Assembly: GCA_964565895.1 (NCBI GenBank)
Contig: CAZMGT010000070.1
Span: 1 to 16,562 of the forward strand
Reading direction: 5' to 3'
DNA from: CAZMGT01 sp964565895
GTDB lineage: Bacteria > Armatimonadota > Zipacnadia > UBA1398 > CAZMGT01
DNA length: 16,562 nucleotides
Positions 6,965-14,613 of this stretch are shown here, one piece after another. Under the pieces are notes generated by a model. It saw only the letters and a list, made by a program, of their open reading frames with translations. It was not told the DNA's origin and ran no database searches. The translations under genes and the position numbers were made by a program. Position 1 is the stretch's first letter; each line of letters starts with the position of its first letter.

Positions 6965-8380
6965 ATGGTCGTCAAGAAGCAGGGGTCAACACCGGAGTTG
7001 CCGCTGTCGCGCGGGTACAGTGCGGAGCACGTTTTTGACTCGCCCGTCGTGTCTTGGTGGACCGTATTGATAATGGCTATCGGCACCGTGCTTGCCTGGT
7101 CACTGGGCGGTGTGGAAAGCTGCGCGTGGGTTCTCGCGGCAGCGGCAGTGGTCATTGCAGCTGCTTGGCCGTGGATGGCCATCGCGTTCTTGCTCGCTGG
7201 CGCCCCGCACTACGTGCAGGTGCTAACCGGGCTCCCGGTGGCCGGCACCGGGGCAGGGTTTGCTATGACTGGTTTGCTGGGGTACTACTTTTTGACCAGG
7301 GCGAGGTCTGATATTCGTCCGGCGATTAACGCGGCAGTAATCTCTCAGGCGCTGCTTTGGGCGCTGATGGAAATCCACAGGGTCCCTGTTGCCACGGAGC
7401 TAGACGCGCTCAAAGCCCACGGGTTTCTCTCGCGCGGAGTGCTCCCCTTCGTAGCCCTAAGCTTACTAGCCGCACGCGTTCAGCACTATCGCTCCGCGGA
7501 AGTCGTTTTTATTGCAACCGCGACGGTTGCTACGGCGGTCGGGCTTTGGGGGGGAGCAAAGATCTCACCGGAGATAGGTGGCCGGCTGTGGGGGCTTCAC
7601 ATTAATCCTATTTGGTATGGCCGACTGGCAGGGTTTGTGATACTCGCCTGCTGCTGGGGGCTCACTGTCAAAGGATTGCCGCTGTTTTGGAGAATTGTTT
7701 GTGCTGTGTTTATTGCCGTAGGCTCCGTTGCTGTAATGGCCAGCGGTGCGCGTCAAGTGTTGCCAGCACTCGGGATGGCGATCGCCGTTCTACTCCTGTT
7801 GGTTCACCGTGGTCAGCGCGTTTGCGTGGCAATGGCTGCACTAGGCGTGGGTTGCGCACTGCTGGTTTCAATGGCCACCCTCCCGGAGGAAACTATCCTA
7901 AGATTTCGACAAATCATCGTCCCCCAGGGGTTAGCCCAGGCGATGGCTGTTAGAGTCGAGCTGTGGCGGGGAGCAATGGGACTGTTCCTGGAGTCGCCTG
8001 TTCTAGGTTGGGGCACGGGTCGTAGCACGTCGCAGCTCGGCCTGTGTCCATGGCCCCACAACATACTGCTCGAGTTTGCCGCAGAGCATGGCCTATTGGG
8101 GCTTGCGCTGCTCCTGTGTACTCCCGTTCTCGTACTCGCTCGGGCAGTCCCTATTCTTCGCCGACCTCCTAGCCAAGTATTTGGCCGCGATCACGTTGTC
8201 TTGTGGGTGGCAGCTTGGGTGTTTTACTTCATTGTGGCTCTGCAGAGCGGATATTCCAACACGAACGCAGAATTTTGGGTCTCGCTTGCCTTTCTCTGGG
8301 GCGCCGCGCAGCTCGCCCGGTCGCGAGAGGTTCCACCGGCTGCGCTCACAATTTCTGAGCAGGAAGGTAAACCTTCTTAA
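6965..8380 (+). CDS. O-antigen ligase/polymerase family membrane protein (Wzy/WaaL-type)
   Basis: A 471-residue polytopic inner-membrane protein with about 10-12 hydrophobic segments spread over residues 31-450. It would polymerise lipid-linked repeat units (Wzy) or ligate glycan to an acceptor (WaaL, or a protein O-glycan ligase) on the periplasmic side. The Wzy_C signature is clear: R330-VELW, FLESPVLGWGTG (341-352) and PHNILLEFAAEHGLLGL (364-380) in the large loop, then GYSNTNAEFW (429-438). LHINPIWYGR (211-220) matches the conserved H.N motif. No in-frame start upstream of the ATG is better, although CGGAGG lies far off at 6921-6926. It follows the TuaH-like gene closely. Its 3' end faces the methyltransferase relic. 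Wzy and WaaL cannot be separated by sequence reading alone. Confidence 0.88.
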   Translation: MVVKKQGSTPELPLSRGYSAEHVFDSPVVSWWTVLIMAIGTVLAWSLGGVESCAWVLAAAAVVIAAAWPWMAIAFLLAGAPHYVQVLTGLPVAGTGAGFAMTGLLGYYFLTRARSDIRPAINAAVISQALLWALMEIHRVPVATELDALKAHGFLSRGVLPFVALSLLAARVQHYRSAEVVFIATATVATAVGLWGGAKISPEIGGRLWGLHINPIWYGRLAGFVILACCWGLTVKGLPLFWRIVCAVFIAVGSVAVMASGARQVLPALGMAIAVLLLLVHRGQRVCVAMAALGVGCALLVSMATLPEETILRFRQIIVPQGLAQAMAVRVELWRGAMGLFLESPVLGWGTGRSTSQLGLCPWPHNILLEFAAEHGLLGLALLLCTPVLVLARAVPILRRPPSQVFGRDHVVLWVAAWVFYFIVALQSGYSNTNAEFWVSLAFLWGAAQLARSREVPPAALTISEQEGKPS

Positions 8381-8398
8381 AAACGAGTTGGAAAACAG

Positions 8399-9016
8399 CT
8401 ATAAGCGGTGCCCTAGCGAAGCACACCACCCAAGGCCTTTTGCGCCGGACGGATAGCCGGCGAACCTGGGACCCCCGAACCAGGCGCGCATATGGCGTAC
8501 AGCAAATTCGCTCGTGAGCGCTTCCGCGATAGACGGAATTGCCCACGGGCGCGCCAGGGTCAGACGTCCTCAAGCGCAAGCCCGACTACGGGATCTCTTC
8601 CTCTCTCAAGCCCCGGGGCGGTATTCTTCTATAGTCTAGCCTCAGGGGTCACGATGAATTGTCCTCCTTCAACGACAATCGCGGCAAGGGCAGACAACTG
8701 ACAAGCACGCCGCGAATGGGGGCAAGCGCTCGAGTAGGGAAGCGACAAAGACAAAGTCAAACCCGCGGCGAAGCCCCGCAACGTGGAGTAGACCCAAGCA
8801 GGCGAACTCCACTGACACCCCTAGGGTACGCGCTCCTATCTCTACCAGCTCGCCGGCGGAAGCTTCTGCATCAACGGCAAGCACCTCCGCCCCCCGTCGC
8901 GCGAGCATGGAAGACACAGGCGAACCCGCGGCGCCTACGTCGAGAACTGTGTTCCTGTTCAGGCTGTTGCTGTTAGCCAAGGAACACGTGTCCTCCAAAC
9001 CTCGGGTCCAGCGCAA
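8399..9016 (-). pseudogene. Decayed SAM-dependent methyltransferase
   Basis: Minus-strand remains of a class I methyltransferase spread over several frames. The best piece (9016 to about 8700) contains motif I, VLDVGAAGSPVSSMLARRG, then VLAVDAEA and FDFVFVASLLERLPP, the usual motif II/III region. At about 8700 the frame changes and the next expected block follows in another frame: LAAIVVEGGQFIVTPEARL, the usual P-G-G-x-F-I-V-T strand, ending in a stop at 8629. Further plausible pieces follow in other frames (8586-8633 and 8399-8566, the latter ending in a stop at 8399-8401). Another fragment at 8973-9092, ending ALDPRFGGHVFLG, may be its N-terminus. At least two frame changes are needed, so no functional product is expected unless these are sequencing errors. 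It lies directly after the broken flippase. Confidence 0.65.
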
Positions 9017-9111
9017 TCGCGGCCGCGTGTCCTAGAGCGCAGTATGCATAGCCCTTCGACAGCGCGATCTCCACTGCCGAAGTAGTCCGCACTCCGCTCT
9101 TTGTCGGCAGC

Positions 9112-10541
9112 CTACCCCCAGTCGCTCCGCGCCTTTTGCCAAGCCTGTGCCATTCTTTCGTGGAGCATTACAAGGGCCTCTTTCGGCAGGACTTTGGTAA
9201 CGACCGCCAAAGCGGCATAGACTACAAGGCCCGCACCAAGCGCACACCATAAACCGGCGACACGGTTTACAACCCAACTGGCGCTGCCGGCAAGCGCAAC
9301 ACAGATAAGCGCAAGAGTCATTGGCCTGAACACGGCGGCCACCGAAAAGACGCGTGTTGCCCACAGCGAACGCAACGCGCCTAGGACGACTTCCGAACCT
9401 ACTGTTGCACAGGCTGCGCCGACGGGACACATGCGCGGGACGAGCAAAAACGCCAAGCCCAAGTTGCACGCTGCAGCTCCTGCCAAAAAAGCGACCCCCA
9501 AACCAACCTTGCCCCGCGCGTCCATTGCGTAGCCGCCGAAATCTGTGGCGTAGCGAATGATTCCCGCTGCCCCGAGCAGCGTGCAGGAGGATACTGCCGC
9601 GCGGTAGTAGTCGCCAAAAATAGCAGAAAGAATATCCGCGCCCCAAACGCCAAGGACCAGGAGCACAAACCCGCCAATGGCCGCGTTTATCTTAGTGACA
9701 AGATTGAACATTCTGGGGAGCCGGGATGGGCACTCCTTACCGATATGAAACACGGTGGGAACGAGCACCCGCGCTAAGGCCGTGAGGGGAATTAACGACA
9801 GCGCGTATGCCCGCGCGGGAACGGTGTAAAGAGACACCGATCGCGGATCCGTAAACCCTGCAAGCACTGCTACCTCCGCTTGAGCAAAGATCGTCAGCGC
9901 AATAGGATGAGCCCAAAATACGACGCTTCTGCGGAGCACGTAGGCAAACGAATACCGCGCTTCCCCTTCCGTTGCCTGTGCCAGCGCCAGCAACTTGAGC
10001 TGCCGCTACGCCGTCTGCGCGGGACGTTGCCAGCACAGCACCGACGATGAGTAATATCTGGGCGATCGAGGCAAAGGTTTCCACCACGCCAGCCCTAACC
10101 GCAGCTCCCGAGCTCTGCAACGCGACGGATAACGTAGATTGAATTCTGCTCAAACAGGCGGCAGTGGTGCGCCAGACGACGAGCGCTGCCACAGAAGAGA
10201 GATACACTCGGCGCGCAACCGCCGTTGCCAGCGCGATGAGAAATCCTAGCAGCAACAGCCGCAGGCTCAGACCAGCGCGGGCGAAGCCCCTTGCCTCTGC
10301 TCCATGCTCGCCCGCTTCTCGCAAGATCGCCTTCCACAGCCCGAGGTTGAGGACCGATGCGGCCGACAGCGCCAAAACTATTTGCCGCAGAGAGCCGACC
10401 AAACTGCGTTGGGCCAAGACGCGCGACCACAAACGCAGAAACAAGCGGCGATGTCACGCTGCGCACCATTTGCGCTATGGCAAACCACACTGTGCTAGCA
10501 AAGGTCCTCGCGTGCCTCCGACCGCGCGCAAGCAATCCCAA
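9112..10541 (-). pseudogene. Frameshifted Wzx-type polysaccharide flippase
   Basis: Remains of an oligosaccharide flippase (PST/MATE-like, Wzx), about 476 codons long, the normal size, but divided over three frames. Piece 1 (10541 to about 10380) has the amphipathic N-terminus and VVARLGPTQFGRLSAANSFG, the conserved LGP.xFG motif. Piece 2 (about 10380 to 10005) continues in another frame with VLNLGLWKAILREAG and several membrane segments. Piece 3 (about 10000 to 9112) shifts again and holds the C-terminal helices, including GFTDPRSVSLYTVPARAYAL and LLGAAGIIRYATDFGGYAMDARGK. Each frame is hydrophobic only where the family would be, so two indels split one ancestral gene. The start would be TTG at 10541 or 10535, the latter with GGGAG nine bases upstream. 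It is divergent from the GT4 at 10705. Confidence 0.8.
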
Positions 10542-10584
10542 CCGCTCCCAGTAGCAGTCTGCACAGCCTCTTGCTGTTTCGCGC

Positions 10585-10590
10585 TACAAT
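10585..10590 (+). promoter_or_regulatory. Possible -10 box upstream of the GT4 at 10705
   Basis: TACAAT matches the -10 consensus in five of six positions and lies 114 bases before the GTG start, between the divergent flippase relic and the GT4 gene. No convincing -35 stands at the right distance. Confidence 0.22.
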
Positions 10591-10704
10591 ATCGTTTGCA
10601 AGGCGCTGGCACGTGTTAAGAAGCATTCGTGTATAGCGCCAGGGTTCATGCCCGCCTCGCTCGCGGTATGGTGCGATGCTCCCGACTGCCGCGGAGGTGC
10701 AGGT

Positions 10705-11880
10705 GTGAAGGGTCTCATCCGTGCGCGGCCAGGGTTCAACAAACCGCCCGGCGGGGACTTCGCCCAGCTCAGCGAGACGGCTCGACATTTGCAGCAGCTT
10801 GGGGTCGAAGCAACCCTTTCCGCGGCGCTCTATCCTCCCTTGGACGACATCGATGTCGTGCACCTGGCAAACACAAACAAGTGGATGGTGCACTGGTGCT
10901 ACGCCGGGATCCTTTGCGCCAGGGAGCGAAGCAAACCGGTAGTTGTTTCCACGATCTATTGGCCGTGGGACGAAGAGGAACAAGAAGTGCTGCGCAGGCG
11001 CCCGTACGGCTGGACGGTTGCCAAGGCGCTTCCCAAGCGCGCTCTCCCCGTCAGGGTGACAGCCACTTGGGCGCGAGCGCGGAATGCGCGCTCTGGATGG
11101 CCGAAGGGATGGTATGCCATCTATCACTCGTTGCAACGCAAGTATCGCTCCCTGGAGATGCAACAGGCTGTGTGGGGCATGGCCGACGTGTTACTGCCCA
11201 ACTCTCGGATAGAAGCGGATATTCTGAAAACGCTGCATGGGGTGCAAACTCCGTGCGTGGTCGTTCCCACTGCAGTGGACCCCAAATTCGCACAGGGCGA
11301 CGCCAACTGCTTCGCCGCAAAATACGGCTTACAAGACTTTGTGCTTTGTGTTGCTGCCATTCACGAGCGGAAAAACCAGCTCAGTCTTATCCAAGCCATG
11401 CGTGCAGTTGACCTTCCGCTTGTACTAATCGGCGCAGCTAACACTCGTTACGCTAGGTTGTGCAAAGAGCGCGCTCACAAAAATGTGCACTTTCTCCCGC
11501 CGATGTCCCAGGAGGAGCTTGCGGACGCCTACGCCGCGGCAAAAGTACATGCGCTTCCCACCTTTTTCGAAACCTCGGGGCTCGCTAGCTTGGAGGCAGC
11601 CATCGCGGGGGGCAACGTCGTGACAACAGTCCGCGGCTCAACGGTGGAGTACTTCCAAGACATGGCTTGGTACTGTTCCCCGACCGACGTGGACTCCATT
11701 AAACAGGCGATTCTCGAAGCAGCGAAAGCGCCGAGGTCAACGCGGTTGCGCGATTACATCTTGGCCGAGTTCACGTGGGAGCGAGCAGCGCAACGAACGC
11801 TTGAGGCATACCAACTCGCCGTGCGCATGCAGGGCAAAAAATGCGCCGGTTCGGGGAGCGGTGAACCTGGAGAGCCTTAA
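10705..11880 (+). CDS. Glycosyltransferase family 4, GT-B fold
   Basis: A 391-residue GT4 glycosyltransferase. The true start is most likely GTG at 10705: it has GGAGG (10693-10697) seven bases upstream and opens with GLIRARPGFNKPPGGD, the typical N-terminus of this subgroup, whereas the longer frame from 10648 adds 19 residues without similarity or signal. VVHLANTNKW (51-60) and VVVSTIYWPWDE (79-90) belong to the acceptor domain, LLPNSRIEADIL (163-174) links to the donor domain, and VLCVAAIHERKNQ (213-225) opens the donor fold. EX7E is E289-TSGLASL-E297. A basic stretch at about 95-146 is longer than in the other GT4 proteins here. It stands alone on its strand, divergent from the flippase relic and convergent with the prepilin gene. 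Confidence 0.9.
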   Translation: MKGLIRARPGFNKPPGGDFAQLSETARHLQQLGVEATLSAALYPPLDDIDVVHLANTNKWMVHWCYAGILCARERSKPVVVSTIYWPWDEEEQEVLRRRPYGWTVAKALPKRALPVRVTATWARARNARSGWPKGWYAIYHSLQRKYRSLEMQQAVWGMADVLLPNSRIEADILKTLHGVQTPCVVVPTAVDPKFAQGDANCFAAKYGLQDFVLCVAAIHERKNQLSLIQAMRAVDLPLVLIGAANTRYARLCKERAHKNVHFLPPMSQEELADAYAAAKVHALPTFFETSGLASLEAAIAGGNVVTTVRGSTVEYFQDMAWYCSPTDVDSIKQAILEAAKAPRSTRLRDYILAEFTWERAAQRTLEAYQLAVRMQGKKCAGSGSGEPGEP

Positions 11881-11886
11881 GCGCGC

Positions 11887-11909
11887 GGCACGCTGAAACT
11901 AAGCGTGCC
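11887..11909. terminator. Hairpin between convergent genes
   Basis: GGCACGCT (11887-11894) and AGCGTGCC (11902-11909) form a perfect eight-pair GC-rich stem around a seven-base loop, in the 34-base gap between the convergent GT4 and prepilin genes. The position suits a shared bidirectional terminator. Neither strand has a clear T-run after it, so it may act as an RNA-stabilising 3' hairpin instead. Confidence 0.5.
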
Positions 11910-11914
11910 AAAGG

Positions 11915-12532
11915 TCAGTCGTCCGGGTCGCGGGTAAACCAGCCTGGGTTGTTGGTCATCATGTCGTGGCTAAGCCACTTCGCATGACCATCGAGGAACC
12001 CCATGTCTCCGCCTTCGTTGTGTCGCTTAGGCAGAAGCTCAGGGTCCCACGGCTTTAAGTAATACGCCTGGGGGTCAGAGCTAGCCCCAACGTCCTCGCT
12101 ATCCCCAAGGAGGATCGTCTCTGCGGGTTCCTCTACAGAGCCGATGGCTGTCGCCCACCCATCACCGTGGTTGCCAGCCCAATAGCCGAAGTCCCGTATA
12201 TTCCAACCGTACCCTATAGGGATTCCTTTAAACTGCTTAATTGATCTGTTGCTCGGACAGACGAAAAGTCCTTTGTTTTTCACGTATGGGTCAAGCAGCT
12301 CAAACCAAAACGTGCCTTCTATCGGCTGCGCCCCAGCGATAAGCACCCCTTCCCAGTCGTCAGCGTACATCAGGACGGCGGTCATTATCTGGCGCACGTT
12401 GGACAAGCATGCCGTTTGGCGAGCCTTCTCCCGTGCTTTGGCAAACACGGGAAACAGAATGGCCGCCAAAATGGCGATTATGGCAATTACCACGAGAAGC
12501 TCGATCAACGTAAAGCCGCTTCTTCTTGCCAT
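11915..12532 (-). CDS. Type IV pilin-like protein, H-X9-DG prepilin family
   Basis: A 205-residue secreted or membrane-tethered protein with a class III prepilin leader. RRSG-FTLIE at residues 3-11 is the prepilin peptidase site (cut after G6, with Glu at mature position 5), followed by a hydrophobic helix to about 30 and the amphipathic FAKAREKARQTACLSNVRQ. The C-terminus has the H-X9-DG motif, H171 to D181-G182, then HAKWL. This architecture (N_methyl plus DUF1559-like or H-X9-DG region) is greatly expanded in Armatimonadota and Planctomycetota, with little known of its function. The ATG is supported by a GAGGAGGAG ribosome binding site. A leader of about 100 bases follows a TATAAA box. It is not known to act in glycan synthesis, but pseudopilins can be glycosylated or help assemble surface structures. 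Confidence 0.92.
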   Translation of the reverse strand: MARRSGFTLIELLVVIAIIAILAAILFPVFAKAREKARQTACLSNVRQIMTAVLMYADDWEGVLIAGAQPIEGTFWFELLDPYVKNKGLFVCPSNRSIKQFKGIPIGYGWNIRDFGYWAGNHGDGWATAIGSVEEPAETILLGDSEDVGASSDPQAYYLKPWDPELLPKRHNEGGDMGFLDGHAKWLSHDMMTNNPGWFTRDPDD

Positions 12533-12634
12533 CCTTACTCCTCCTCGATTTGATTAACCATGCGACGGCCGAGCCCCGACACCGAACCCACTCTCAGTTT
12601 CTTCTCATTTCGGCCCCGCCCTAGGCAGACCTCT

Positions 12635-12666
12635 TTTATATTCTTTCCATCGGCGCCAAATCTCAA
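12635..12666 (-). promoter_or_regulatory. Possible promoter of the prepilin gene
   Basis: On the minus strand TATAAA (12640-12635) is preceded by TTGAGA (12666-12661). The 20-base spacer is longer than the usual 16-18, so this is only a candidate. It would give the prepilin gene its own promoter, independent of galE, with a leader of about 95 bases. Confidence 0.25.
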
Positions 12667-12691
12667 ACAAGAAATTGAAACTCCTCCCGGG

Positions 12692-13732
12692 CTACGGCCG
12701 GACACGACCGATTCTACTGGTTTTTCGCTGGGAAGCCATCTGCAGCCTTCTTGGCCCTCCAGCCCGATGCCACTGCCAGGCGGTGCGAATAATTTCCTCC
12801 AAGTCTGTGTATTCCGCCGAAAATCCCATCTCTTGAGCGATTCGCGAAGCGTCTGCGACCAGCACTGGCGGGTCGCCCGGTCGCCTTTGCTCGACCGCCT
12901 GCGGGATGCGCACTCCCGTCACGCGCTCCGCGGCGGCGATAACCTCGCGCACCGACCACCCACGCCCCAGGCCACAGTTGAACGCTGCTGTCGCTCCGCC
13001 CTCGTCGAGCCAGCGCAGTGCGAGGACATGCGCTGCAGCTAGGTCTTCTACGTGGATAAAATCGCGAATGCACGTCCCATCCGGCGTGTCGTAATCGTCG
13101 CCATAGATCGCTACCTTGGGCTTATGACCTAGGGCCGCCTCAAGGACGTTGGGGATTAGGTGCGTCTCTGGGTCGTGTGCCTCCCCAAGCGAGCCGTCAG
13201 ATGCTGCGCCCGCCGCGCAGAAATAGCGCAGCGCTACAGACCGCAGCCCATAAGCACGATCGTACCAACGCAAGATTTGCTCAAATTGCAGCTTGGTTAG
13301 CCCATACGGGTTGGTGGGATTCTTCGGCGCTTCCTCGGGAATGGGAATTTGCTCTGGCACCCCGTAGACCGCCGCCGAAGAGGAAAAAATGAGCTTGGTG
13401 CAGCCCACGCGCAACATTGCCTCAAGCAGACTTAGCCCACAGCACAGGTTGTTCCAGAAATAGGGCCGCGGGTTGCGCACCGACTCCGGCACGCTAGCGA
13501 GCGCGGCAAAGTGCATAACCGCGTCCGGCCGCACCTCTGCAAAGCAGCGTGTTAAAGCTTCTTTGTCGCACAGATCTATCTCCTGCAGCTCGGCAGACCC
13601 TATGGCTGCGCGATAACCATTGCGCAGATCGTCGACCACAACAACACGGAAGCCTTCTCGCAACAAGCGCCTTACGGCGAATGAGCCCACATAGCCCGCC
13701 CCGCCTGTAACGAGGATCGTCGTTAAAGGCAT
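12692..13732 (-). CDS. galE: UDP-glucose 4-epimerase
   Basis: Cytosolic NAD-dependent extended short-chain dehydrogenase that interconverts UDP-glucose and UDP-galactose, and often the N-acetyl forms, to feed glycan synthesis. VTGGAGYVGS (8-17) is the NAD-binding loop, FAALASVPESV (75-85) the conserved strand and helix, FSSSAAVYG (116-124) supplies S119, and Y143-GLT-K147 is the catalytic YXXXK. RYFCAAGA (169-176), GTCIRDFIHVEDLA (219-232) and FNCGLGRGWSV follow the GalE pattern. I chose the ATG at 13732; the frame continues upstream to 13789 and beyond, but family similarity begins with MPLTTILVTGG. The last 20 or so residues are a basic tail (RRLQMASQRKTSRIGRVRP) not usual in GalE. It is 159 bases upstream of the prepilin gene on the same strand. 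Confidence 0.94.
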   Translation of the reverse strand: MPLTTILVTGGAGYVGSFAVRRLLREGFRVVVVDDLRNGYRAAIGSAELQEIDLCDKEALTRCFAEVRPDAVMHFAALASVPESVRNPRPYFWNNLCCGLSLLEAMLRVGCTKLIFSSSAAVYGVPEQIPIPEEAPKNPTNPYGLTKLQFEQILRWYDRAYGLRSVALRYFCAAGAASDGSLGEAHDPETHLIPNVLEAALGHKPKVAIYGDDYDTPDGTCIRDFIHVEDLAAAHVLALRWLDEGGATAAFNCGLGRGWSVREVIAAAERVTGVRIPQAVEQRRPGDPPVLVADASRIAQEMGFSAEYTDLEEIIRTAWQWHRAGGPRRLQMASQRKTSRIGRVRP

Positions 13733-14613
13733 TTCTCTCAACCCTCGGATGGCGCACTGTGGCCAGCTACCCGGCGCGCCTAACGTCACGTGCAGTTCAA
13801 CGCCGTAGCGGCTTGCCCCTTCTTCGAGCGCCGGCGGGTCGCCCGTCCATTGCTTTGGAACAATCGCTCACTGGACGCCGGCATAGCCTGCTCGGTCGGA
13901 CCTTGCCCCATGGGCATCGCCGTTCAGGCCACCTACACTACGCCTAGGGCCGGCGCTGGTTGGCCGCCTTCTCGGTGGAAAACCCGTGGTCCACGTGTTC
14001 TGCCTGGCCAAAGATGTGAGATGCAGGTCACAGCGGGCTATTGCCTCTCTCGGGCTGCCTCTTACTCCTTCGGCCGTAACCAAAGCGCGTGAAGCAAACA
14101 TTCGCCTGTTGACTCGGCCGCAATATCCTATCTGCCTCGTTGAGGTTCTCCAGGGAAAAGACATGGACGGCTCACACGAACACCCATTATCGATGCCGGC
14201 GTACTCCTACCTCGCGATAGCAGCTAAAGGCGAACAAATCACCCAAACCTCTGGCTGGAAAAAACGCGCGGAAAGTGACCGCCAGGCTGCCCGTCACAAT
14301 TTTAAAAGGGGATGCTGGCGGCGATACAAAAGGGAACCGGAGTCACAAAACGCAACATTTGCAGCGGTAGCGGCTGCAGTAAAACGGGATACTTGGGCGA
14401 TATTGGGGATTGAAATAGTCGGTGCGCCAGCGTCGGTCCGCAGTCCTCACGAAGTTGCTAGATGTGATTGCTTCAAAAGACACCTTGCGAGTTGTAAGGT
14501 CGCAGCGTCAAAGAAAAAAGAAAGCGCTACAATAGACAAGGTGGTTTTTTTGTCTAGTCGTTGGCTGTATCGCCTCCAGAGCAATCCTATGCGCCTAGAC
14601 CGACGCCGAGCGG
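13733..14613. other. 880-base stretch without a convincing gene
   Basis: It lies between the galE start and the stop of the methyltransferase gene, both minus strand. A plus-strand frame stays open over 13986-14708, but its composition is odd (many Cys, Arg and Ser), it runs into the methyltransferase gene on the other strand, and I recognise no family. Minus-strand pieces such as VFSLENLNEADRILRPSQ (about 14160-14105) look protein-like but stop quickly, so gene decay is possible. The only clear structural signal is the hairpin at 14533-14556. Confidence 0.45.
14533..14556 (-). terminator. Possible terminator downstream of the methyltransferase gene
   Basis: TAGACAA (14533-14539) and TTGTCTA (14550-14556) are perfect seven-base arms around a 10-base loop, 58 bases after the methyltransferase stop on the minus strand. 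Downstream on that strand there is a T-rich stretch (CTTTCTTTTTTCTTT) starting about 10 bases after the stem. The stem is A-T rich and the T stretch is offset, so activity is uncertain. Confidence 0.3.

Noticed and set aside
9032..9646. Minus-strand 204-codon frame
   Set aside because: It is a shifted frame of the flippase relic, with Cys- and Arg-rich composition and no membrane-protein character.
10648..10704. Longer start for the GT4 at 10705
   Set aside because: The 19 extra residues are not typical of the family, and the GTG at 10705 has GGAGG at ideal spacing.
10629..11411. Plus-strand 260-codon frame overlapping the GT4 gene
   Set aside because: It is out of frame with the GT4, which has the EX7E motif and a good ribosome binding site; this frame shows no family features.
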